Position numbers and translations under genes: made by a program. A stretch of 64,000 nucleotides of DNA from Neurospora crassa OR74A (lineage: Eukaryota > Ascomycota > Sordariomycetes > Sordariales > Sordariaceae): the NCBI RefSeq assembly GCF_000182925.2, contig NC_026506.1:372001-436000 (forward strand), in the 5' to 3' direction. Under the pieces are notes generated by a model, which was given only the letters and a program-made list of their open reading frames with translations, had not been told where the DNA came from and ran no database searches. Of the stretch, positions 1-10,212 are shown in pieces (position 1 is the stretch's first letter; the number at the start of each line of letters is the position of its first letter).

Positions 1-180
1 TATTTCCTAATTAATTGAGGATTTAGGGGTAATAATATTGCTGGACGAGACGAAGCTAGAGTAGAAGATGGTTAATTCGTTATCCTAGAGCTTTACGAAC
101 GAATTATAATTTGTCGAAGCGGAGTTAAAATTGATTATATAAAAAAATTTATAAACGGAGATAAATAAATATCGTTAGAG

Positions 181-1837
181 GAAGAGGTTAATCTTCTAAC
201 CTCTTTTCGTTTTATTATAGAAGTAAGAGAGGAAAATGTAGATAATAAAGAGTTGGAGGACGAGGAATTGTTTTTATTATTTCCCTTAACGGGTTTTATA
301 AATATATATTAGAATAGAAGAAAGTTAATAAAGGTATTAGAACTATTATATAGTTAATACTGAGAGAGGATCTCTATACTTCCTAATCTTTGTATACGGC
401 TATTAATATTCTAAATAATATAATTCCTTGGCTATACAAAATACTAAGGCTTTCCTTCAATACTGTATATATATTTACTTTATTAGGATAAGAAGCTATT
501 TAATCTTTAGTCGACTATATATAATACTTTAAACTCAAGCTTACGAAGTAGATTATTAGGGTGCTATTACTTTGTTTGTAAAGTATTATAAATTATTCTC
601 TAGTATTACTGTACTATAATGTTTTCTTTCTATTCTTAATTAAATACCGTACAATATTTCCATACTATATTCTATTACTAGGTCTTTAACTTTAATATTT
701 AAAAATTTAAATTATATTCTATTAATTTTATTCTTACAACTTCTACTACTATTAATCTACAAATCTAATTAAAGGTTTAGGTAATAAATTCAACCTATTG
801 AATAATAAGGCCTGGGTCTAACTTTAATGCTCCTTAAATATTAAATTTCTAAAATAACGAAATTAAGGCTGTTTTTATATTTTTTGGCATATTGTCTTTA
901 AGATTAGAGTTATAGTAGTCCTATTAGCCTACTAATTAATTAAAGATAGTTATAACGAAATAGTAGTTTTTAAGGTAGAGAGGGATTACCTAAAACCTTT
1001 TATCTTTTATAGGTAATATAATATTATTTGGATTATTTATAAACCTTAAAATCCTACTATTAAATTAAGTATACTTATTTAATATAAAAATCATTCTTGC
1101 CCCTTTTCTAGTCACCTACAAAAGTAGGGTAATTAGATTATTAATATAAGTATAAGTATATTTATTAATACTATACTAAAAGTCGGCTAGGTGTATTACA
1201 ATTTGTTTCTAATTATAAAAACCTTTCTTATTAAGTAGGAAGGCGCTTACCTAATTAGGCTATAATTTATAATAGAAGAGCCTATTGAATAATTTATTAG
1301 ATTCTAGTTCGTTATAAGGTATTTTTAGGTTGTATTGCTAATTTAATTAAATCCTACTCAATTTAGGATACTCTAGAGGTATATATCCGTTCTTTAAATT
1401 TAAGTTTCGAAGGGGGTTAAAGTATACTTTACAATATAGTAGTTTATTTTTATATCTTAGAATCCAATTACGTAGTTAATTTACTTTTATAATACGTAAT
1501 TATACTTTAATCCTTTATAATAAATTAGGAAAGGATTTCTAACAATCTTATATATATTAATTAATAAAGCTTTAATATATTATTAATATCGATTTAAGTA
1601 CTTTATTCGTATTAAGTCGATTTATTCGATTAATAAACGGCTAGTTTAGTATAAGTTTAATAGCTTCTTTAATCTACTTTTACTAAAAGTTTAATAACAG
1701 CGTAGTTATTAAGTTATTAAAGTAGTTAGTAATTAGTATTTTACTATAGCCGCGTAAAAATTGAATACTGCGAATAATAATAGGCTATTAAAATTACTTA
1801 CTATTAATATTACTGGATTTAACTATATTACTCTAAT
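181..1837 (+). pseudogene. RIP-decayed single-frame ORF, unidentified
   Basis: Plus-strand reading in one frame gives several hundred codons of coherent, coding-like sequence interrupted by many stops. Nearly all stops are TAA or TAG, with rare TGA, as expected if CAA, CAG and CGA codons were converted by C-to-T mutation. I do not recognise the family; it is rich in Leu/Ile/Tyr because of the base conversion. It ends close to the stop of the minus-strand copia ORF. It is probably an old mobile element rather than a cellular gene. Frame continuity was followed by eye and may contain an undetected shift. Confidence 0.35.
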
Positions 1838-4708
1838 TTAAAGCAATCTTAAGCCTTTTACCTTCAGCTTTAATAGATTTGATTGTATTGTTACTACTAG
1901 AAGTAGCCTTAGCTTTATTATTAGAAGAAGCGTAGTTATTGGAAAATATAATAATAATATAAATTTTGAGAGGTGTTTNNNNNNNNNNNNNNNNNNNNNN
2001 NNNNNNNNNNNNNNNNNNNNNNNNNNNNNNNNNNNNNNNNNNNNNNNNNNNNNNNNNNNNNNNNNNNNNNNNNNNNNNCAGAAGGCTCTATTCTTCTGGA
2101 AATTATATATTTTATAATTATTATTATTTTCCCCAAAGCCTACTAATATAGCTTTTTCAGCTTGGGAGCCCAATTTTGAGATATTTGGTCCTTTTAATTT
2201 ATAATATACGACTGATCCCCAGATTCTAATATTATCAATATTAGGTTTTTCTTTATATTTTAATTCAAAGGGAGTCTTAAACCCTATAGAGCTATGGGGG
2301 GTTCTATTATATAAATATACAGCCGTATATAACGCTTCACCCCATAAATATTTGGGTAAATTAGCGTTAATTAATAAAGACCTTACTTTTTCTAGTAAAG
2401 TTCTATTAATTCTTTCAGGAAAGCCATTTTGTTCCTTAGTATAAGGAGCATTTAATTGCTGTACTATTCCTTTATTATTTAAAAGATTTTTAATTCTTTT
2501 ATTAGTATATTCAGTACCATTATCGGACTGGAATATTTTAATCCTTTTATTATTAAGGTTTTCTTCCTTATTAATAAAATTATTAACGGCTTCGAAGACC
2601 TCTTCCTTATCTTTTAATAAGGTTATTTCTAAATAACGAGTAGCCTTGTCTATAAAGGTTATAAAATATTTATAATTATTATAGGTTTTAATAGCAAATG
2701 GACCGCAAAGGTCACTACTAATTTTATCCAAATAATTATTATTATATTTTAAAGTATTACTTATATTCTTAATACTTTTATTCTTTTTATTCGTTATTTT
2801 AGCTTGGTAGCAAATAGGACAATCTTTATTCAGATCCTTTTTATAAGTATAAGAAGTAATAGTATTTTTAATAATATTTTGAATATTATTATTACCACAG
2901 TGAGCAAATCGCTGGTGTAATATATTTAAATCAATCGATTTATTAATATTATTATTATTAATACTATTATTATTAATATTATTATTATTATTAATATTTT
3001 TATTATTAATATTTTTATTAATAATATTCTTAAGAGTATTCTTTTTAATATTCTTATTTTTAATCTTCTTTATACTATTAATACTAATTATATTAATATC
3101 GCCAGTAAATGGTCGATTTTTAGGCTTAATAATTTCTACTGGTAGAAAATATAAGCCATTTATTTGCTCACCAATACTAATAGTATTAGATTCTTTTCGA
3201 AGATAAATATTATATTTATTTGTTATATTATAATAATCCCCTTCTAAGGCTGAACTACTTATAATATTTATACCTAATTCTGGCATATAATAACAATTCT
3301 TTAATAATAGTCTTTTATTAGAATCTTTGAAATATACTAATACATTTCCAATTCCTAATATCGACCTTTGAGTAGCCTTTCCCCAAGAAACTAATTTTTT
3401 AGTTTCTTTAAAAGTATAAAAGAAATCCTTATTAGAAATAACATGAACCGCAGACCCAGAATCGACTATAAAATTATTTTTATAATTATTTTTATCGTTT
3501 TTATTAAACGTAGCCGAATAGTATAACTTAGGAAGGCTATTAAATAATCTTTTTATTCCTAGACCCAAAATTTGGCTATAATTAGCTTCTAGTTCGGTAT
3601 ATGGATTCTTTATATTATTATTTTTAATATTATTATTTTTAATAATATTTTTCTTAATATTATTCTTTTGAATAATATTAATATTTGGGGTAATATTTAC
3701 CATTTCAATATCTTCGAAAATATCATCAGCGTAATCGTCGTCTTCGATTTCCGTAATTCTAGAAGAATTATTAGAAGAAAGATTATTAGGTTTTTCTAAA
3801 TCAGAAAAATCTATTAAATCTTCTTCTTTTTCTTCCAAGAATTCTTGAGGGGTTTTCTCTATCAAAATATTGATATTTTCTTCCCTCTTCTTCTTTGCTG
3901 GATTTTCTGGCCTTTTCCAATGCTTGGGAGCCTTTTCTGGGTGTAGAAAAGCACAATTTTCATGCTTATGCCCAGGCTTCTTGCAATAGGTACAGAAAAT
4001 AACCTTTTTGGTTATTTTCCAAGGCTTCTTTCCTTTATAAGATTTTAAATCCTTATAGGGTTTAAAATTCTTATTAGAATTATAATTCTTATTATAATTC
4101 TTTTTAGGATTCCTAGAATTATTATTCTTATTATTATTATTAAATAAAAGAATATTATTCTGGTTTGAAACTTTTCTTTTAGATTCGTCTAATAAAGACG
4201 AAGCTAAAGTTTCTAGGGTATAAGCCTTAGAATCTTTTCTAAGCTCTTGGGTTATAGAAGAAACTAAGCCTTCAAAACCTTCCCCTAAATTAAATAAAAT
4301 CCAGGAAATAACTACCTGGTTAGGTAGTTCTATTTCCCTAGCCTTTAACTCATTGGTTATAGCCTTAATTTTATTTAAATAATCTTCCATATTCTCAAAA
4401 GAATTAGGGGTAGCCTCAAAGAATTCCTTAATAATAAGAAATTCGGAAGTAAATCCTTTAGGACTATATAAATCCTTTAGAATTTTCCAAGCCTTATAGG
4501 CTAAGGTCTCGTGTTGAATATAGTATAGAGGGCCGTCTTCTACAATTAATTGTAGCTTAGCTAAGGCTTCCTCATCGTTTTCACTATTAATTTGGAATTT
4601 ATCCCAAACTTCTGTAATAGTAAAATAGGCCTTAGCTCTTATAGCCCAAAGGGTATAATTTTCTGTACCCTTAAGCTTTGGGAGCTTACCACTAGTATTA
4701 CTAGCCAT
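1838..4708 (-). CDS. Ty1/copia-type Gag-Pol polyprotein, interrupted by assembly gap
   Basis: Retrotransposon polyprotein for capsid, protease and integrase. From the ATG at 4708 the frame is open to the gap at 2078. Gag comes first, followed by a CCHC zinc knuckle (C-x2-C-x4-H-x4-C, about residues 239-252). Next come an aspartic protease D-S-G near residue 416, a GAG-pre-integrase zinc region (HQRFAHC, about 605) and an integrase core with SSDLCGPF, SDNGTEY and PERINRT supplying D, D and E. Reverse transcriptase and RNase H are missing: they would lie beyond the gap or are lost. The tail 1838-1978 is in a frame set only by an arbitrary 100-N gap. Another frame of that tail gives a Ser/Asn-rich stretch more like the rest of the protein, so the last 46 residues shown by a naive translation are doubtful. 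The ORF is extremely A+T-rich (Asn/Lys/Ile runs) yet has no stops, unlike all other elements in the window. Confidence 0.85.
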   Translation of the reverse strand: MASNTSGKLPKLKGTENYTLWAIRAKAYFTITEVWDKFQINSENDEEALAKLQLIVEDGPLYYIQHETLAYKAWKILKDLYSPKGFTSEFLIIKEFFEATPNSFENMEDYLNKIKAITNELKAREIELPNQVVISWILFNLGEGFEGLVSSITQELRKDSKAYTLETLASSLLDESKRKVSNQNNILLFNNNNKNNNSRNPKKNYNKNYNSNKNFKPYKDLKSYKGKKPWKITKKVIFCTYCKKPGHKHENCAFLHPEKAPKHWKRPENPAKKKREENINILIEKTPQEFLEEKEEDLIDFSDLEKPNNLSSNNSSRITEIEDDDYADDIFEDIEMVNITPNINIIQKNNIKKNIIKNNNIKNNNIKNPYTELEANYSQILGLGIKRLFNSLPKLYYSATFNKNDKNNYKNNFIVDSGSAVHVISNKDFFYTFKETKKLVSWGKATQRSILGIGNVLVYFKDSNKRLLLKNCYYMPELGINIISSSALEGDYYNITNKYNIYLRKESNTISIGEQINGLYFLPVEIIKPKNRPFTGDINIISINSIKKIKNKNIKKNTLKNIINKNINNKNINNNNNINNNSINNNNINKSIDLNILHQRFAHCGNNNIQNIIKNTITSYTYKKDLNKDCPICYQAKITNKKNKSIKNISNTLKYNNNYLDKISSDLCGPFAIKTYNNYKYFITFIDKATRYLEITLLKDKEEVFEAVNNFINKEENLNNKRIKIFQSDNGTEYTNKRIKNLLNNKGIVQQLNAPYTKEQNGFPERINRTLLEKVRSLLINANLPKYLWGEALYTAVYLYNRTPHSSIGFKTPFELKYKEKPNIDNIRIWGSVVYYKLKGPNISKLGSQAEKAILVGFGENNNNYKIYNFQKNRAFXXXXXXXXXXXXXXXXXXXXXXXXXXXXXXXXXXKHLSKFILLLYFPITTLLLIIKLRLLLVVTIQSNLLKLKVKGLRLL
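1979..2078. other. Assembly gap of exactly 100 N
   Basis: A run of exactly 100 N, the usual placeholder for a gap of unknown size. Reading frames drawn across it are meaningless. It falls inside the copia element just after the integrase domain, a typical place for an assembly to break in repeats. Confidence 0.98.
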
Positions 4709-4732
4709 ATTGAATTATTTATACTATATATA

Positions 4733-5094
4733 TATATATATATAAATATAAATATTTCTTATTATAATAAGTAGTTATTATAATATATCTTATATTTTAT
4801 AATTCTTAAAAGAATTATTTATAAGATCTTGTAAGACGTGTTGTCTTATATAAGAATTATAAGATAAAATATCTTATTCTTATATTTTCAAAAATAATTA
4901 TATTCTTAATAGAAATATAATTATAAAAATCTTATATTTAAGATTTTCATTCCTTAGTATAAGGAATGAAAGACTAGTAGTCTTTTTATAAGAAATATAA
5001 GACTTAGATGTCTTTTTCTTATATATAAAAATAATTATTTCTTTTATTTAAGAAATAATTATAAAAATCTTTAAGATTTTTAATCCTTATTATA

Positions 5095-5125
<31 letters not shown>

Positions 5126-5290
5126 AATAAGTCTACCCTTTTATTTAAGGGACCCTTATTCTTTCACAATGGAAAAAATCCTTAAATATTTCTTAAAGAA
5201 ATAAATAAGTATTTGAAAAATCAATGGTTTTTCAAAGGGGTTTTTATTCTAAGACTATATATATAGTTATAAATAACTATCTAGTATAGC
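4733..5290 (-). repeat. Chain of short inverted repeats (hairpin leader) 5' of copia gag
   Basis: Between gag and the upstream relic ORF lie at least ten close-packed inverted repeats. Examples are TAAGAC/GTCTTA (about 4832-4851), AAGATA/TATCTT (4861-4875), an 11-bp stem ATAATTATATT (about 4895-4925), a 9-bp stem AAAATCTTA (about 4926-4949), a 9-bp stem CATTCCTTA (4950-4970), AAAGACT/AGTCTTT (about 4971-4987), a 13-bp stem ATAATTATTTCTT (about 5029-5060) and ATAGTTA/TAACTAT (about 5265-5283). Each has a loop of a few bases. In a retrotransposon transcript this would be a structured leader. That role is inference; the palindromes are directly visible. The region is otherwise gene-free. Confidence 0.6.
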
Positions 5291-5925
5291 CAAGGAATAT
5301 TCTTAAGCCAAAGAGTTCCCTTGTCCTTTTTAGTCTTTAGATCTTTAATAAAATCTAAAGCTAAAGAAAAATTCAAAGGGTTTTCTTCAACCTAACTGTC
5401 TTTCCACCACTGAGTTCCTTCGTCTAGACCTTCCCAACCTATCCACAAGGTTTCGAAAGCTCCTTTAATAATTTCGTTCTATACCGCTTCTGGATATTCG
5501 AAAGGAATATTTAGAAGGATACTTCTTTCGGCTTTGATTCGACGGAAAATGGAATCGAAAGGGATTGGGAAGGTAGTTGCTTCTGGAAGGTTGAGGCTGA
5601 ATTTGAAGATACCGAATTGTTAAGTAAAATATTCGGTTGGAATAGGTTGTTCTGGTTGAAGAAGGCAATGGAGGGTAGAAGAGAGAGCGGCGTCCTTTTC
5701 TAAAGAATAACTAATCGAATAGATATATTCTTTATATACCGGCGTTTAGTCTAGAAGGTAGATAGTGCGGAATCCGGACTCATAACCTATTCGAAGGCCT
5801 TTTTCGTCGCCGACTATATCCCAAAAGGAAAAGCCGTAAGGGTGGAAGAAAAGAAAGAAATAGTCTTTTTCTTCTTCGTGGAAAAAGATGGAGGCTTCGT
5901 TGGAAATCAAAAGTTCTTCAGCCAT
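5281..5925 (-). pseudogene. Small unidentified ORF with four in-frame RIP-type stops
   Basis: Reading from the ATG at 5925, one frame runs about 214 codons to a TAG at 5281. It is coding-like (MAEELLISNEASIFFHEEE at the N-terminus) and is interrupted only by TAA, TAA, TAG and TAG. All four can be explained as CAA/CAG Gln codons hit by C-to-T change. Base composition is much closer to 45 percent G+C than the copia gag next to it. I recognise no domain. It sits downstream of a TATA-like motif and upstream of the hairpin leader and gag on the same strand, so it may be an extra ORF of the copia element or a captured fragment. Confidence 0.45.
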
Positions 5926-5929
5926 AGAT

Positions 5930-6602
5930 GGGTAGAGGAGTCAAAGACGAGTAGAACGGTATGCAGTTTGTGTGTGTAGCCTTTATATTGGTAAAGATAT
6001 AGAAGAGTAACTATAGAGAAGAAAGAAGGCTTCTTCCTCGAGGGAAGGCTTCCTTCTTATAGACTTTCTGAGCCAACCGGTTGTCCTACGGACTGGCCGA
6101 TTTCGTTATCGGATTCGTTGGCTTCTGGAGATTCCGGAAACGGTCTATTTGTTTGTTTTCGTTGAGGAATAGCCGAGGAATGGGAATTCCAAAATCCTTT
6201 ATTTACCTGGGCCGCTTTCGGAAGCTGGGCATTCCAAGGCTTTCTTTCATTCCTGGGCCGCTTTCTGGAGCTGGGCATTCCTGGGCCGCTTTCTGGAGCT
6301 GGGCATTCCTGGGCTTCTGGAAGCCACTTCTGGAAGCCACTTCTGGAAGCCAGTATGCAGAGCCTCAACGACCAGTGCAGAGCCTCAACCACCCTCTACG
6401 AGGGTTAGGGTTATATACTGGAATTTCAACCACGTATATATAAAATCGAATAAAATCGATAAAAATCAACCAAAAATACTGGGTATATATATATAATATA
6501 TATTACCCATATATAGTTGCTTATACCCGTAAGGTATAAGATAGACCGGTAAATCCGTTATATATATATAATATTATATAATATATATAGTAAGCCCAAC
6601 AA
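5930..6602 (-). mobile_element. Probable LTR/U3-like promoter region of the 5' copia element
   Basis: On the minus strand the region begins at 6602 with TGTTGGGC, a start typical of copia LTRs. It includes a TATA-like TATAAA motif at about 5982-5988, followed by a CA-rich stretch that could hold the transcription start. The inner end of the LTR and a primer-binding site could not be fixed, and no second LTR is visible in the window, so the LTR call is tentative. The interior carries two sets of tandem repeats. Confidence 0.4.
6207..6385. repeat. Tandem repeats in the LTR-like region (28-bp, 15-bp and 13-bp units)
   Basis: A 28-bp unit starting CTGGGCCGCTTTC and ending GGGCATTC appears three times: once at about 6208 with variants, then back to back from about 6256. 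It is followed by three copies of the 15-mer CTTCTGGAAGCCACT (about 6313-6356) and two copies of GCAGAGCCTCAAC. The patch is G+C-rich and little mutated compared with its surroundings. Such repeats in a U3 region often hold enhancer-like sites; that is inference. Confidence 0.7.
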
Positions 6603-8826
6603 TAATAATCTAATTCGGGTAAATTTCCTAGAAGTAAAATTGTAAATCCTTAACTACATATCCTATAAAATAATTCTTAATATAAATTTATTTAATTTCG
6701 TTATTAATAAAGTAATCCAAATTAACCTTCAACTTATTAATAATAAAGTAATATTAAACTTTAAAAGTTATAATATCTTTAGTTTTATTTATATAGAAAA
6801 CGGGCGGATTTAAGATTTTAAATAATTTACTTCCGAATAAAATTATAAAAAAGGCAACTCCTAAAGTAGTATTATAGTAATTAAAGTCGCGGATTACATC
6901 GGCTACAATTTAATTAAAAAAACTAATTTCTTTCTCCTTAATAATTGAAATAGTAAGTAAATCCTCTACTTCTTCGCATTAAATATTAAACTTATCCTTA
7001 TCGGTCGTTATAATTAAGCCGTTATCGGGAACTTCGAATTCGAATTCAATACCCTTTATATAAAGGCGGCGTACCTTTTTATAATTAACTTTATTAATAG
7101 TAGCCTCCACGCCCTCTATATAATTAATATACTAATTACTATAATCGTCGTTAGTTTCCTCAACGGTAATATAGGGTTAAATTTTATTTATTTCACTAAT
7201 ATAAACTAATTTAAAATATAGGATCCAATTATTTAAGTCCGATATAGTACAATTAAAGCGCTAGGCTATAATAAATACCTCCTCTTACTACTTCTTATAA
7301 GTAAATATTACTAAAGCGTATACCTTTATCTCTTTAAATATTACTTTAAAGTATTTCTAAATTTTAATGAGAAAGTCGTTGGCGCTTATTAAATTGTTAA
7401 AACGGACGTAATCAGTACCTATATTAAAAACTAACTAAAAAGGGAAGTAAAGTCCCTTACTACTAATAGTATAACAAACGGCTATTTCTTCCATTTTAAT
7501 TTAAAAATCTTTAGTTATATTTTTAATAATATTAAGGAATTTAAGTTCCTAAACTTAAAGGAGTACGTTAGAAATATAATATTTAAAAGTAGCGCCTTCT
7601 ATTACCTTATTATTACTATTATTAGTATTATTGATAGTAGTAGTTTAGGTCTTGTAAATAGTCGATATATAGCGTTAATCAATCGATTTTCGGCTAAAAC
7701 GAATCTTTACTACCAAGTTTTTCTAATTCAATTTAATAAAATTAAATGTAATATTTTAAATAGCTTGTACCTTCAACTAGGCAGCTTCCTTGGGGTTGCG
7801 CGCTATTACAATTCTAGTAATCGATCTTCTATTCTAAGGGTTTTTATTATTGAGAGCGACGGTTGTATTGCTAGGTATAGGCAATTGTCTTATTGCGTAC
7901 GATCAATCTGAAAGTAGAATATTTTAAATCGTCCCCAATAGGTTTAGGTTGATCTTTCGGTTGTTACGGTAAAGAGGAAAGGCTTATAATAAACAATAAT
8001 AATCCTATTTAGTAGAAGATCGAAAGATGAAAAAAAAAGGAAAAACTAGAATATAAAGAATAGTTGTAATGTAATAGATATAATCCTGTACGTTGCTAAG
8101 AGCAACAGCCCCATTACTATAGGTCCTACCGTGCCGGCCCTATAAGACCTATGTTGACCAGCAGTTGAGCCGCGCCGTTATAGTACGTATATTACTTTAA
8201 GCGAGTTAGAAGGGTTTTAAAATATATATTGCGTCTCTACCCTCAGATTCCCGACCGAACTAAACAAGTATACTTTTATCCTATTCTTATTATATTCACT
8301 TTATATCTATTCTTCCTAGTTAATTCTACTATATAAATTACAGCCCCTATATTATAAGGGTTACGTTCATTTTGCATATAAAACCCTCCTTCCGAGTTTT
8401 CTAATAAATTTCTCCTTTTAAATATATTAAATTCGTTAACTATTATAATTTAAGAAGGTATTATTTAAATTTTATAGCGCCGATTATACTCTATCTATAT
8501 ATAATACGGAAGGGATAGAGCTATAAAAACCGCCGATACCGCCGACTATACTCGATATCGAAGAACGGAAAAGAAGAGTATTTGCCAACGTCGACGAATT
8601 TACAATAATAATATATAAGCGTTCGCTTTGTAAGAAGACCAAAGCCTAGCAAGAACGCGCGTAGTGTTTATAGAATAGGTATATACCTTATTATTTTACT
8701 ATTTTCTTTAATATTACGTACTAATACTTTTTAAATTTGCAGCACACCTTCCTCCCGCAACAAAAAATCTTAGCGCTAAGTATTAGTATTAACACTAGGT
8801 TGCCCGCAAAACCCTTAATACCACTA
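6603..8826. other. RIP-degraded sequence without recognisable gene
   Basis: Strongly A+T-rich, TA-dinucleotide-rich sequence. I found no conserved motif or long coherent frame here. The part around 8.07-8.26 kb is less A+T-rich and contains short G+C patches. It precedes the LINE ORF1 on the plus strand and may be its 5' part. Confidence 0.5.
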
Positions 8827-9305
8827 AGATTGCCGTTTTTACGGTCGATATCTCAACAACCGCAATAATGAAATATCTACACCTTCGCCCCCTAGGGTCC
8901 CTAAACCGTCGCCGCCAGCTATAATACCGGTTACCCCTCTGCTAGATACCCTTTTCGTCCCGCCCCCGCCCTCTACAACGGCGCAGTCGGCTAAGAAAGC
9001 CCGAACTACGGACGAGGAAGTCCGTTACATCTACACTACCGCTACTACCACCACCGCCGGGCCCATCTCGTCCTTCGTAAGGAATCTCATTTCCAAAGCT
9101 CTCGCGAGAGCGGAAATCTACTGCTCCTTCGCCGCTACCCTCGACTCTCAACTTACTCGCTTCTCTATCGTCTCTCCAACCCACGCCCGCAAAGCCGACC
9201 GCCTCACACGGATTATTACCACCACTCTATAGAAGAATTCTACATCCTTACTACCTTCGCCTATCCTAGACCTACCTTCGTCTACCTCGGACTCTACTAA
9301 CCTAG
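8827..9305 (+). pseudogene. Tad-like LINE ORF1 (gag-like), fragment 1
   Basis: One plus-strand frame runs through a Pro-rich N-terminal part (about 8870-8990) into a basic, helical-looking segment containing AKKARTTDEEVRY. It has a TAG at 9230-9232 that looks like a converted CAG. It runs directly into the inverted-repeat element at 9306 and resumes in frame at 9920 once that insertion and one TA are removed. Assignment to the Tad/LINE ORF1 family rests mainly on fragment 3. The reverse transcriptase ORF is not present in the window. Confidence 0.55.
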
Positions 9306-9919
9306 TACCGTAGTGGGAAAATCTGTTTCCAAATATACGTTATAGTTGTTGGATAATAACTATAATTAATGTTTAAAAAACAATATATGTTTCTTATAGG
9401 GGGTAAGCGCTGTAATACAGTGTGTCCTTATCTTTAGTTTTAGAGCTGGGTCGGGTCCGAATTTTGAAATTTCTTAAAGTCTCAAAGTTTTAAAGTCCTA
9501 CCTTCCTTCCTCCGCCTCCCCCCCCCGCGACCTTTATTAACGGAAAGAACTAGCCTTTTCCTCCAGAAATAACCAATTAGCTTAGTGGCCAAGCGGCTAA
9601 TGAAGTAGTTCTTTATTTATTTCAATCTTCTTCGTAACCTTTGTTCGATTCCTATTCGTAACTAACTTTTTGAAGCTATTCCGGAAGACTTTCAAATTCC
9701 AATACTAACCTTAGCCTTCACCTTAAAAGGCTACTATTAAGGCTATTAAAATATAGAAGGTTATACCCTATACTAAGCCTTATAATTTTAACTTTTAGGG
9801 TCTTAGAAGATAATTAATGTTTGGAAGACAATTAATGTTTAGAAAATAGTTATTGTTTTCTAAATATTGATTGTTTGTTAGGTAACGCTTGTTGTGGCTC
9901 GGGGTTTCCTACTTCAGTA
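9306..9919 (+). mobile_element. TA-flanked terminal-inverted-repeat element, copy A (614 bp)
   Basis: The left end reads TACCGTAGTGGGAAA and the right end, reverse-complemented, reads TACTGAAGTAGGAAA: 12 of 15 positions match, and the mismatches are mostly C:G to T:A type. The outermost TA is the duplicated target. Removing the element plus one TA rejoins the LINE ORF1 in frame. It is homologous over its whole length to copy B at 19084-19667, which lies in the opposite orientation. It has no transposase, so it is non-autonomous (MITE-like); a TA target suggests the Tc1/mariner superfamily. The interior carries an RNA polymerase III-like promoter. Confidence 0.8.
9578..9671 (+). promoter_or_regulatory. 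tRNA-like RNA polymerase III unit inside inverted-repeat element A
   Basis: An A box TAGCTTAGTGGCCAAGCGG (9578-9596) contains a tRNA-like D-arm (GCTT/AAGC). A B box GTTCGATTCC lies at 9643-9652 and a TTTTT run follows at 9667-9671. Order, spacing and terminator match a tRNA-derived transcription unit. The acceptor and anticodon stems do not pair convincingly, so I do not call a functional tRNA. Confidence 0.6.
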
Positions 9920-10212
9920 AATATAAAAAAAAAACCCGTCACATTCGCGGAAATAGCCGCCAAAAGCGCAAACTCCGCCTCTACCTCCCGCTCTACTTCC
10001 TGCTCCGGCTGTCACGGGGCGCGAGCAAGCACTAAACTAAGACTTTGATTATTGTACGAGGAATAGGAAGNNNNNNNNNNNNNNNNNNNNNNNNNNNNNN
10101 NNNNNNNNNNNNNNNNNNNNNNNNNNNNNNNNNNNNNNNNNNNNNNNNNNNNNNNNNNNNNNNNNNNNNNGCAAACTCCGCCTCTACCTCCCGCTCTACT
10201 TCCTGCTCCGGC
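9920..10212 (+). pseudogene. Tad-like LINE ORF1, fragment 2 (contains gap and assembly duplicate)
   Basis: The frame continues from fragment 1 through a Lys run and KKPVTFAEIAAKSANS into a Ser/Thr-rich stretch ending at the gypsy target site CCGGC (10208-10212). Inside lies a 100-N gap (10071-10170). The 103 bases before the gap are identical to the 103 bases after it, so part of this fragment and of the LTR start is present twice, very probably by assembly error. Real length is therefore shorter than the coordinates suggest. Confidence 0.55.

Noticed and set aside
1936-2151. Short ORFs spanning the first gap
   Set aside because: They are created by translating through 100 N placeholders.
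9571-9671. Possible functional tRNA gene
   Set aside because: A box, B box, D-arm and terminator are present, but acceptor and anticodon stems do not pair, and the unit lies in a transposable element present twice.
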